A DNA stretch of 7,200 nt from Actinomycetota bacterium (GTDB lineage Bacteria; Actinomycetota; Actinomycetes; Actinomycetales; Microbacteriaceae): NCBI GenBank assembly GCA_009702645.1, contig WLHO01000034.1:1-7200 (forward strand), given 5' to 3'. Shown here one piece after another: positions 1-6,110 of this stretch. Position 1 is the first letter of the stretch, and every line of letters begins with the position of its first letter. The position numbers and the translations under genes are program-made. The notes under the pieces are model-generated. The model was not told the DNA's origin. It made no database searches and saw only the letters and a program-made list of their open reading frames with translations.

Positions 1-689
1 AAGTAGAAATAAACCTGATCGGATTCTTCCTCTAGGGATTCAACTAGTTCGGCTAGGTTCTGGGCAACAAATGCCGGACGCGGCTCTTTGAAGATCGGAA
101 GGCCAATATCACCAGCACTGAGAACTTCTTCCGATAGCCGTCCGAGTGCTTGACCCATCTGCATGGCAAACATCACTGAGCCTGCAGATCTCATGATTCC
201 ACTGGCTTGAGACATAAAGCCCGAAAATTCCTCCGGGAGATTCTCTTGGAAGTTTTCAGTCAAAGCTTCAGACATTCGGTTGGCAACCGGAGTTGCCAAG
301 TCTTTGAAAAGTCCGAGCGAGTCAACCACCCACAACTCACGGGATAAAAGTTTCGGTTCGGAAGTTATTGATGCAACTTCAGTTACTTCATCAAGCCACA
401 AGCTTCCAGTGGCCATGGCGTTGGAAATAGATTTGGCTACCGATTCAGAAACTTTTTTGGATCCCTGATTGGCAATTTGTTTAGCCTGAGTTTCAACCAG
501 CGACCAGTTCAAACCCTCGGTGGCTTCCCCAGGAACAATGGCTGCGGTCAACTTGGAAAGAAGTTGCTGAAGCGTTGCCGGATCAACTGGCAGCCCGGCG
601 GCTTTGGCAATTTGCTCTGGGTCTAGAGGCTCGCCCGCGAGAAAACGTCGAAGCAATGCTTCGAAATCCTCAGGTCTTTGCTCGTCCAA
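1..689 (-). CDS. DUF2342-type zinc-dependent metalloprotease-like protein (N-terminal part, truncated by window edge)
   Basis: Reading the minus strand from TTG at 689 gives 229 uninterrupted codons that reach the window edge, so the C-terminal part is missing. The start is chosen because AAGGAG (695-700) lies 5 nt upstream; no ATG fits. The N-terminus is a short acidic helical region (begins DEQRPEDFEALLRRF), followed by a mostly helical stretch. Around residues 172-211 there is a segment of the type ALGRLSEEVLSAGDIGLPIF, which matches the conserved LG-x-LS-x-x-VL-x-x-yD-lplP signature of the DUF2342 family (putative zinc-dependent metalloproteases, sometimes labelled 'F420 biosynthesis-associated'). 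The HExxH-like zinc site of that family lies C-terminal to this and is outside the window, so catalytic competence cannot be judged. Divergent placement beside a PDZ protease and a UPF0182 gene is the usual actinobacterial context and supports the call. Substrate and role are unknown for the family. Confidence 0.8.
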   Translation of the reverse strand, partial: MDEQRPEDFEALLRRFLAGEPLDPEQIAKAAGLPVDPATLQQLLSKLTAAIVPGEATEGLNWSLVETQAKQIANQGSKKVSESVAKSISNAMATGSLWLDEVTEVASITSEPKLLSRELWVVDSLGLFKDLATPVANRMSEALTENFQENLPEEFSGFMSQASGIMRSAGSVMFAMQMGQALGRLSEEVLSAGDIGLPIFKEPRPAFVAQNLAELVESLEEESDQVYFY

Positions 690-694
690 AATTG

Positions 695-700
695 CTCCTT
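695..700 (-). promoter_or_regulatory. Ribosome binding site of the DUF2342 gene, deciding a TTG start
   Basis: AAGGAG on the minus strand lies 5 nt before TTG at 689. It is a near-perfect Shine-Dalgarno and is the reason for calling the non-ATG start. Four of its bases also fall in the 3' arm of a possible hairpin (697-720). Confidence 0.75.
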
Positions 701-847
701 AGCTGGGCTACAGCTTTAGGTTACTTGCTGAAAATGGGTACTAGCTGGGAGCTACACAGTTGCTTTCTGGGTGTTCGCCGAGAGCGTGCCTGATTAGGCT
801 CAAATGAATCTGGGGCTGACCTAGGCTTGATAGCAATCACAGCTTTT

Positions 848-851
848 AGGG
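848..851 (+). promoter_or_regulatory. Ribosome binding site selecting ATG 857 of the PDZ protease
   Basis: AGGG ends 5 nt before ATG 857. The longer in-frame option (TTG at 827) has no purine-rich sequence at a suitable distance, so 857 is preferred. Confidence 0.6.
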
Positions 852-856
852 CGGTA

Positions 857-1948
857 ATGACTTTTTTTCAAAGACAACGGGGTGGATCGAAGGCAATGGT
901 TTCAGCCAAGCGTGGTCTGGGTTTCTTCGTTGCAGTGAGCTTTTTTATCGGTCTTGTGACTTTGGTGGTTTTGCCAACTCCTTATCTGATCGAGCGTCCC
1001 GGTCCAACTTTTGACGTTCTCGGTGAAATTGATGGCCAGGAAGTCATTCAGATCAACAATCAGCAAAGCTATGAGTCCGAAGGCCAACTTGATGTTCTGA
1101 CCGTAAGCATCGTTGGCAGACCAGAGCGAACTCCTAGCTGGATAGAAATCGGTCTTGCATGGCTCGATTCCAAGCAGAAGGTTGTTCCTGTTGAGGCGTT
1201 ATACCCGCCGAATCGAACCAGCGAAGAAGTTCGAGCCGAATCCAGCGCCATGATGGAAGTGTCTCAGCAAGATGCCGTTGCGGCAGGCCTTGGATATTTG
1301 GGTTATGAAACTCCTAGAGAAATTTACATCGCTCAGGTTACAGCCGACTCGCCATCTAGCGGAAAACTTGTGGCTGCAGATTTTGTAATCTCCGTGAACG
1401 GAGAAAGACTTACCAGCATCGAGCAGCTTCGCTCAATCGTTGGAGATTGGGATCAAGCCAATCCAGTTGAGGTCGCAGTCAACCGAGACGGAGTCTTGGT
1501 TTCCCATGAAGTGACTCCGGTGAAAGATGCGGAAGGTAACTACCGACTTGGAATTCTGGTTGGTTATAAGTACGACTTCCCGGTTGATGTCGATCTCCAG
1601 CTCGGGGAAGTTGGCGGACCATCGGGGGGAATGATGTTTGCACTTGGAATCATTGACCGCCTGACTCCAGGAGATTTGACCGGTGGGCTTCATGTTGCAG
1701 GCACTGGAACCATTCAAGAATCTGGCGTTGTTGGCCCGATCGGCGGGGTGGTATTGAAACTTCACGGAGCCAAGGCTGCGGGAGCCACTGTGTTTTTGGC
1801 ACCGGCTGGTAACTGCCCAGAGATCGTGGGTAATGAACCAGATGGGCTTCGGGTTGTTAAAATAGAGAAGCTGTCTGATGCCGTTTTGGCACTCGAAAAA
1901 CTTTCAAAGAATCAAGACTTGGCAAGCCTGCCTAGCTGTACCAAATAG
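857..1948 (+). CDS. Membrane-anchored PDZ / Lon-type (S16) serine protease, YlbL-like
   Basis: A 363-residue protein starting at ATG 857 behind AGGG. A short basic N-terminus precedes one transmembrane segment at about residues 20-41, giving an Nin/Cout topology with the rest outside the membrane. A PDZ-like domain occupies about residues 152-222 (IAQVTADSPSSGKLVAADFV, then the ISVNGE strand). The C-terminal part is a Lon-type S16 protease domain. GGPSGGMMFALG contains the predicted catalytic Ser256, and PIGGVVLKL contains Lys301, which aligns with the catalytic Lys722 of E. coli Lon, so the Ser-Lys dyad looks intact. There is no ATPase domain, as is usual for this family (Bacillus YlbL, mycobacterial Rv3194c). 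It probably cleaves envelope or secreted proteins, but the substrate is unknown. The stop codon lies 14 nt before the UPF0182 start, so the two genes are almost certainly one operon. Confidence 0.9.
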   Translation: MTFFQRQRGGSKAMVSAKRGLGFFVAVSFFIGLVTLVVLPTPYLIERPGPTFDVLGEIDGQEVIQINNQQSYESEGQLDVLTVSIVGRPERTPSWIEIGLAWLDSKQKVVPVEALYPPNRTSEEVRAESSAMMEVSQQDAVAAGLGYLGYETPREIYIAQVTADSPSSGKLVAADFVISVNGERLTSIEQLRSIVGDWDQANPVEVAVNRDGVLVSHEVTPVKDAEGNYRLGILVGYKYDFPVDVDLQLGEVGGPSGGMMFALGIIDRLTPGDLTGGLHVAGTGTIQESGVVGPIGGVVLKLHGAKAAGATVFLAPAGNCPEIVGNEPDGLRVVKIEKLSDAVLALEKLSKNQDLASLPSCTK

Positions 1949-1953
1949 AAAAC

Positions 1954-1958
1954 GGGAG
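1954..1958 (+). promoter_or_regulatory. Ribosome binding site of the UPF0182 gene
   Basis: GGGAG lies 4 nt before ATG 1963, inside the 14-nt gap after the PDZ protease stop. This supports the start and reinitiation or coupled translation from one mRNA. Confidence 0.75.
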
Positions 1959-1962
1959 AATC

Positions 1963-4833
1963 ATGACTCAAGCAACTGCTGCACCTTTGGGCCGACCGAG
2001 GGTTTCACCTGCAACCATCGCATTGGTGATTCTGGTAGGAATCGGTGCAATCTTGTTTAGCGTCGCAGACCTTTACACCAACGTGCTTTGGTTTGACCAG
2101 CTTGGATTTTTGAGCGTTCTAACTACTCAGATTTTTGCTCAGTCGGCACTGTTCGCCGCAGGTGCTGTTTCATTTGCGCTGATCACTGGAGTGAGTCTGT
2201 GGCTGGCCTACCGTTTTAGACCTGTCTACATTCGATTCCCGGATGAGAATTCTCCTTTTGAGCAGTACCGACAGTTGCTCGAGCAGCTTCGTCGTGTAGT
2301 GATGATCGGTGTGCCGCTTGGCCTTGGAGTCTTGGCTGGACTTGCTGTTTCACCTTCTTGGGGAATTGTTCTTAGCTACCTGAATAGAACTCCGTTTGGC
2401 GAAACTGACCCGCAGTTTGGCCTAGATCTTTCTTTTTACATCTTTGAGCTTCCATTTCTTGTTGGCCTAGTTGGTTTCCTATCTGGAGCCTTATTGATCA
2501 GCTTGCTATTGACTGCTGGTGTTCACATCATCTACGGCAGCATCAAGTTCAACGGCAGAGAGACCTTTGTTTCTAAGGCCGCCCGAATTCAAATTGGACT
2601 ATTGGCCTTTTTGTACCTTCTTGTTCAAGGCGCATCGCTTTGGCTAGATCAGTTCCTAACTATGACCAGCTCAAGTGGTTTGTTCACTGGAGCTACCTAC
2701 TCTGATGTCAACGCCGCCATCCCAGGACTACAAATTCTTGCGATGATTTCTGTCGTTGTGGCCTTGCTGTTTTTGCTTGCCGCATTTGTTGGTAGGTGGC
2801 GACTCCCAGTTACCGCAACCGGTCTGATGGTCGTTAGCTCGCTAATTCTTGGTGGATTGTTCCCTTGGGCAGTTCAGACCTTCCAGGTGGTTCCTAACGA
2901 GCGAACCCTAGAAGCGCCGTACATTGACCGAAACCTAAAGGCCACTCGTGCTGCCTACGGTATCGACGAGATAACGAAGGTTGATTACAACGCGACAACT
3001 GATGCAACTCCTGGCGCTTTGCGCGAAGATGCTGAAACTACCGCTTCGATTAGAATCATTGACCCAGCTCTAGTTAGCGCATCCTTTAGGCAGCTTGAGC
3101 AGTTCCGTCAGTACTACAACTTCCCGAACTTGCTTGATGTTGGCCGCTATAACATCGACGGTGTAGTTCAGGACACCGTGTTGGCCGTTCGTGAGCTGAA
3201 CCAGGCAGGTCTTGGAGATTCACAGTCTTGGTATAACAACACAATCGTTTACACCCACGGCTACGGAGTTGTTGCAGCTTATGGAAACCAGAGAACCGTT
3301 GATGGTCAGCCGGTGTTTATGCAGTCCGGTATTCCAACTACAGGAAAGCTAGGTGACTACGAGCCTCGCGTTTACTTCGGTGAGAACTCACCTGCCTACT
3401 CAATCGTTGGAGCTCCAGCTGGAGCTGAGCCTCTAGAGCTTGACTTCCCAGCTGGCGAGGGCGAGAACAACCAGACCTACAACACCTTCTCTGGTGAGGG
3501 AGGTCCAAACATCTCCGGAATCATTCCTCGTCTTGCATACGCTTTGAAGTTCCAGAGCGAGCAGATCTTGCTTTCGGATGCTATCAACTCTGAGTCACAA
3601 ATTCTTTACGATCGCGACCCACGTCAGCGCGTTGCTGCGGTAGCGCCGTTTTTGGAATTGGACTCTGATGTGTATCCAGCCATCGTTGATGGAAAGCTTC
3701 TTTGGATTGTTGATGGATACACCACTTCCAACAACTACCCATACTCTCGCTCCGAGGAGTTGGCACAGATTGTTTCTGACAGCAACTCACCTGGTGTATT
3801 CCTTAGGGGACAGGTCAACTACATCCGCAACTCCGTGAAGGCCACCGTTGACGCTTACGACGGCAAGGTGACTTTGTACGAGTGGGATGAGAAGGATCCA
3901 ATTCTAAAAACCTGGATGAAGGTCTTCCCTGACACCATTCAGCCGCTTTCTTCGATGTCTGGTGAGCTACTTTCACACGTGAGGTACCCAGCTGATCTGT
4001 TCAAGGTTCAGCGCGCACTACTTGGTAGCTACCACGTTGACGAAGCAGGAGCCTTCTACTCTCAGCAGGACGCATGGATGACACCGAACGATCCAGTTGG
4101 CGGTCAAGGAATTGGTTCATTGCAGCCGCCTTACTACCTAACAATGCAGGTGCCAGGTACCGAGTCTCCTGAATTCTCGATTTACTCAACCTTTATTCCA
4201 AGGTCGACCGGAGAATCTTCTAGAAACGTACTCACCGGTTACTTAGTGGCCAATGCCAACGCTGGTTCTGAAGACGGTAAGAAGTCTGAAGAGTACGGAA
4301 GGCTCACACTGCTAACCCTTCCAAAGAGCACGATTGTTCCAGGACCTGGACAGGTTCAAAACAACTTCAATGCGGACTCTGAGGTTTCAAGGTTGCTAAA
4401 CGTTCTAAGACAGGGATCAACCAGGGTTCTAAACGGAAACCTATTGACTCTTCCAGTCGGTGGCGGTTTGCTATACGTTCAGCCGGTTTACATCCAGTCC
4501 ACTGGTGAAACTAGCTTCCCGTTGCTCCAGAAGATCTTGGTTGCATTCGGTGACCAGATTGCTTTCGAGGACACTTTGGATCAGGCTCTGACTACACTGT
4601 TCGGATCTTCCGGCATGAACCCGATCCCGACTCCAACTGATCCAAACGCGGAGCCAACTGAGCCTGGAACTGATGCTCCAGTTTCACCGAACCTAGAGCT
4701 TGCTTTGCAGCAGGCGCTACAAGCTATCCAAGAGAAGGAAGCTGCAATGGCTGCCGGAGACTGGACTGCTTTTGGTCAAGCTGAGGAAAAACTCAAGCGA
4801 GCGATTCAAGCTGCTCTAGATGCCGGCCGATAG
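1963..4833 (+). CDS. UPF0182 (COG1615) large integral membrane protein
   Basis: A 956-residue protein, the normal full length for UPF0182. Seven hydrophobic spans are visible at about residues 18-38, 59-84, 112-132, 160-190, 208-228, 255-277 and 284-304. A large, mostly hydrophilic domain follows and is predicted to lie outside the membrane. Family signatures seen are DPQFGLDLSFYIFELPF (149-165), PNERTLEAPYIDRNLKATRA (311-330), YTHGYG (430-435), RVYFGE (469-474) and FYSQQDAW (698-705). A Pro/Thr/Glu-rich linker (886-910) leads to an amphipathic helical tail of 46 residues with a G-D-W-x-x-F-x-x-A-x-x-x-L pattern, typical of the family's C-terminus. No enzymatic motif is recognised and the function of the family is unknown. 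The operon with a PDZ/Lon-like protease suggests an envelope role, possibly with the protease acting on this protein or on a shared partner; that is inference. No frameshift or missing segment is seen. Confidence 0.95.
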   Translation: MTQATAAPLGRPRVSPATIALVILVGIGAILFSVADLYTNVLWFDQLGFLSVLTTQIFAQSALFAAGAVSFALITGVSLWLAYRFRPVYIRFPDENSPFEQYRQLLEQLRRVVMIGVPLGLGVLAGLAVSPSWGIVLSYLNRTPFGETDPQFGLDLSFYIFELPFLVGLVGFLSGALLISLLLTAGVHIIYGSIKFNGRETFVSKAARIQIGLLAFLYLLVQGASLWLDQFLTMTSSSGLFTGATYSDVNAAIPGLQILAMISVVVALLFLLAAFVGRWRLPVTATGLMVVSSLILGGLFPWAVQTFQVVPNERTLEAPYIDRNLKATRAAYGIDEITKVDYNATTDATPGALREDAETTASIRIIDPALVSASFRQLEQFRQYYNFPNLLDVGRYNIDGVVQDTVLAVRELNQAGLGDSQSWYNNTIVYTHGYGVVAAYGNQRTVDGQPVFMQSGIPTTGKLGDYEPRVYFGENSPAYSIVGAPAGAEPLELDFPAGEGENNQTYNTFSGEGGPNISGIIPRLAYALKFQSEQILLSDAINSESQILYDRDPRQRVAAVAPFLELDSDVYPAIVDGKLLWIVDGYTTSNNYPYSRSEELAQIVSDSNSPGVFLRGQVNYIRNSVKATVDAYDGKVTLYEWDEKDPILKTWMKVFPDTIQPLSSMSGELLSHVRYPADLFKVQRALLGSYHVDEAGAFYSQQDAWMTPNDPVGGQGIGSLQPPYYLTMQVPGTESPEFSIYSTFIPRSTGESSRNVLTGYLVANANAGSEDGKKSEEYGRLTLLTLPKSTIVPGPGQVQNNFNADSEVSRLLNVLRQGSTRVLNGNLLTLPVGGGLLYVQPVYIQSTGETSFPLLQKILVAFGDQIAFEDTLDQALTTLFGSSGMNPIPTPTDPNAEPTEPGTDAPVSPNLELALQQALQAIQEKEAAMAAGDWTAFGQAEEKLKRAIQAALDAGR

Positions 4834-4836
4834 GAG

Positions 4837-4867
4837 TTGGCAGCACAAGCTTCAAAAGTGGTAGATT
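4837..4867 (+). promoter_or_regulatory. Likely promoter of tRNA-fMet
   Basis: TTGGCA (4837-4842) resembles a -35 element and TAGATT (4862-4867) fits the TAnnnT -10 form. The 19-nt spacer is slightly long. Transcription would begin about 4874, only a few bases before the mature tRNA 5' end at 4878. It lies directly after the UPF0182 stop, so read-through from the upstream operon is also possible because no terminator separates them. Confidence 0.5.
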
Positions 4868-4877
4868 AGAACTTCGC

Positions 4878-4954
4878 CGCGGGGTGGAGCAGTTCGGTAG
4901 CTCGCCGGGCTCATAACCCGGAGGTCGTAGGTTCAAATCCTGCCCCCGCAACCA
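4878..4954 (+). tRNA. Initiator tRNA-fMet (anticodon CAT)
   Basis: A 77-nt cloverleaf can be drawn by eye. The acceptor arm CGCGGGG (4878-4884) pairs with CCCCGCA (4944-4950), leaving the first position as an unpaired C1-A72, the hallmark of bacterial initiators. The D stem GAGC/GCTC gives the initiator-type A11-U24 pair. The anticodon stem CCGGG/CCCGG supplies the three consecutive G-C pairs of initiators, with loop CTCATAA and anticodon CAT at 4912-4914. The T arm GTAGG-TTCAAAT-CCTGC contains one G-U pair. The discriminator is A and CCA (4952-4954) is encoded. All initiator features are present, so elongator Met or a tRNA-Ile with modified CAT is unlikely. Confidence 0.97.
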
Positions 4955-4959
4955 CTTGT

Positions 4960-4987
4960 AAAACCCCATCCATTGGATGGGGTTTTT
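4960..4987 (+). terminator. Strong Rho-independent terminator after tRNA-fMet
   Basis: A perfect 12-bp stem is formed by AAAACCCCATCC (4960-4971) and GGATGGGGTTTT (4975-4986) around a 3-nt loop, with a run of five Ts at 4983-4987. It starts 5 nt after the tRNA CCA and closes the PDZ-UPF0182-tRNA direction of transcription before the next gene. The mirrored A-run gives some potential activity on the minus strand too. Confidence 0.93.
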
Positions 4988-5026
4988 ACTTTGTGGACAA
5001 TTTCTGCGGATTATCCCAATCTGATT

Positions 5027-5032
5027 TAGCTT
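5027..5032 (+). promoter_or_regulatory. Candidate -10 element for a leaderless mRNA
   Basis: TAGCTT fits the TAnnnT -10 pattern and ends 7 nt before the A of ATG 5040, the distance at which transcription normally starts. No Shine-Dalgarno is present before that ATG. No good -35 is visible upstream (around 5003-5009). Start at the ATG itself would give a leaderless transcript, which is common in Actinomycetota. Confidence 0.45.
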
Positions 5033-5039
5033 CTCCGAC

Positions 5040-6023
5040 ATGAGAAAAATTCAGCAGGCAAGTTTTGGTGTTGTGAGTATTTTGGTGGCAGCTGCTCTAG
5101 TTGGGTTTGATTCCCAGATCGCAACTGCATGTTCAGGTGGAGGCTCATCAAGCTCAGGTCTAAGTCATGGGTCAAAGATGGGCTCGGGCTCGGTAACTGT
5201 TTGTGTTGGTTCGTCTAGTTCTTCTCCAGGATCAACTACAACTCAAACCATCACAAAGACCTTGACGGTTCCGGTTCCGCCTAAACCAAAACCTGCACCT
5301 AAGCCAGCTCCCAAACCGGCAGCTAAACCGGTTGCTACTTCGGCCCCCAAACCAGTTGTTACGCAGTCGAGTTGTCCAAGTGCGTCCCAGTTATCCAGCA
5401 TGCCTCGCTCTGCCGATGCAGCCGAACGTTGGGTTGAGTCAGTTTGCTCCCCGGCACCCAAGGTGATCTCCGCTCCAAAGCCAGCTCCTAAACCGGCATT
5501 AAAAACAAGGACCTTCACAATCACCGAGACCATAACCATCGATACACCAGGTGATTTCTCATCCGCTGCGGATTACGTTGATTTCTCGCCCAACCCATTG
5601 GTTGCTTCAGTATTTCCCGCCAAGATTCTAAGTATCGGTCAGCTGGCTAAGTTCTCGTCCAACCCAAGCTCGCACTTTGGTTCAGCGATAGTTTTGGGAA
5701 GGCAGGCAGAAGTTCACTTTGTGCCCGGGGCTTCTAGTTGGAAATTCAGCGACGGATCGTCTTTGGCTGGGGTTGATACCCAGAAAGCCTTCAAGTCGGC
5801 CGGCAAGTATCAAGTTCAGGCATTTGTTGAGTACCAGGTCAGCTATCGACTTTTGGGGGAGAGTGCTTGGGAAGCTATCGAAGGCACCCTCTTGATTGAA
5901 AGCAACACTCTAGAGATAGCGGTTGGAGCCTTCAATTTCAAGGCAGACCGCGGTAGCCAAGGGGCTTTGCTAGTTGGCGCTGACTGCACCGGTCGGGCAG
6001 GGGCATTCGGCTGCGATACTTAG
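5040..6023 (+). CDS. Secreted PKD-domain-like protein with Pro/Lys-rich linkers, function unknown
   Basis: A 327-residue protein. The N-terminus is a signal peptide: basic MRK, a hydrophobic core at about 9-22, and an Ala-Thr-Ala cleavage site before Cys31. A lipoprotein is possible but the lipobox is poor, with Ala at -3. A Gly/Ser-rich stretch (32-66) is followed by a Thr-rich strand (TTTQTITKTLTV, 67-77), a Pro/Lys/Ala linker (80-105), a short Cys-containing segment (112-136), a second Pro/Lys linker (145-155) and another Thr-rich strand (157-168). Residues about 190-297 look like a divergent PKD/Ig-like beta domain, with VHFVPGASSWKFSDGS then FKSAGKYQVQAFVEYQV matching the PKD pattern W-x-F-x-DG ... 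aGxYxV. Six cysteines (31, 55, 112, 136, 316, 325) suggest disulfides. The linkers resemble wall-spanning spacers, so it may project through the cell wall. I recognise no enzymatic motif. ATG 5040 is fixed by the signal peptide despite the lack of a Shine-Dalgarno. Confidence 0.85.
   Translation: MRKIQQASFGVVSILVAAALVGFDSQIATACSGGGSSSSGLSHGSKMGSGSVTVCVGSSSSSPGSTTTQTITKTLTVPVPPKPKPAPKPAPKPAAKPVATSAPKPVVTQSSCPSASQLSSMPRSADAAERWVESVCSPAPKVISAPKPAPKPALKTRTFTITETITIDTPGDFSSAADYVDFSPNPLVASVFPAKILSIGQLAKFSSNPSSHFGSAIVLGRQAEVHFVPGASSWKFSDGSSLAGVDTQKAFKSAGKYQVQAFVEYQVSYRLLGESAWEAIEGTLLIESNTLEIAVGAFNFKADRGSQGALLVGADCTGRAGAFGCDT
5277..5354 (+). repeat. Low-complexity repeat coding a Pro/Lys/Ala linker
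   Basis: Degenerate tandem units of CCn-AAA/G-CCn-GCn encode PKPAPKPAPKPAAKP-type sequence (residues 80-105 of the secreted protein). Synonymous positions vary between units, so the repeat is kept at protein level rather than as a recent DNA expansion. Confidence 0.75.
5472..5504 (+). repeat. Second Pro/Lys linker repeat in the secreted protein
   Basis: Encodes APKPAPKPALK (residues 145-155), a shorter copy of the first linker. Like the first, it adjoins a Thr-rich TxTxT-type strand, suggesting a duplicated linker-plus-strand module. Confidence 0.65.
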
Positions 6024-6069
6024 GAAGTTCAGGGGAATCTAACTGGTTGGTTTAGGGTTTCTCTCAGTA

Positions 6070-6103
6070 TCTGTTCAGACAAATTTGTCATCATGTGAAC
6101 AGA
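6070..6103. promoter_or_regulatory. Nested inverted repeat upstream of htrA (possible operator)
   Basis: Outer arms TCTGTTCA (6070-6077) and TGAACAGA (6096-6103) are perfect inverted 8-mers. Immediately inside the left arm is a perfect 12-bp palindrome, GACAAATTTGTC (6078-6089), followed by ATCATG. The element ends just before the AAAGG of the htrA gene, where a repressor or activator, or an mRNA hairpin, could control expression. The binding protein is not identified; it matches no operator I recognise with confidence. Confidence 0.5.
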
Positions 6104-6105
6104 CG

Positions 6106-6110
6106 AAAGG
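6106..6110 (+). promoter_or_regulatory. Ribosome binding site supporting TTG 6119 of htrA
   Basis: AAAGG ends 8 nt before TTG 6119. The other in-frame start, GTG at 6095, has no Shine-Dalgarno and sits inside the inverted repeat, so TTG is preferred, with moderate certainty. Confidence 0.55.

Larger units (their letters stand above)
690..856. other. Divergent intergenic region between the metalloprotease and PDZ protease genes
   Basis: This 167-bp region must hold the promoters of both divergent genes. I see no convincing -35/-10 pair on either strand. The hexamer TAGGCT occurs twice on the plus strand (795-800 and 822-827) and would fit a TAnnnT -10 element, but neither copy has a good -35 at the usual distance. 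The region also contains an imperfect repeat of TAGCTGGG...CTACA (700-712 and 742-756). Confidence 0.5.

Noticed and set aside
280..793. Two short plus-strand open frames (280-468 and 575-793)
   Set aside because: The first lies wholly inside and the second largely inside the intact minus-strand DUF2342 coding region, and neither shows recognisable protein features. They are shadows of that gene.
827..856. Longer N-terminus of the PDZ protease starting at TTG 827
   Set aside because: No Shine-Dalgarno precedes 827, whereas ATG 857 has AGGG at 5 nt. The extra ten residues add nothing recognisable before the membrane segment.
4960..4987. tRNA-associated attachment site or integrated element
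   Set aside because: No repeat of the tRNA 3' end is visible downstream and no integrase gene is present. The palindrome is a standard terminator.
4793..5041. Minus-strand open frame with RGQDLNLRPPGYEPGELPN-like sequence
   Set aside because: This is the antisense translation of the tRNA-fMet gene, a well-known spurious protein in databases. It overlaps the tRNA, the terminator and the UPF0182 end and has no ribosome site.
5277..5504. CRISPR-like or tandem DNA repeat array
   Set aside because: Units are short, degenerate and in frame with a Pro/Lys linker. There are no uniform repeats with unique spacers.
5243..5539. Minus-strand 98-codon frame rich in Gly/Ala/Leu
   Set aside because: It is the reverse complement of the Pro/Lys linker codons of the secreted protein. 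Its apparent repeats come from that low-complexity DNA.
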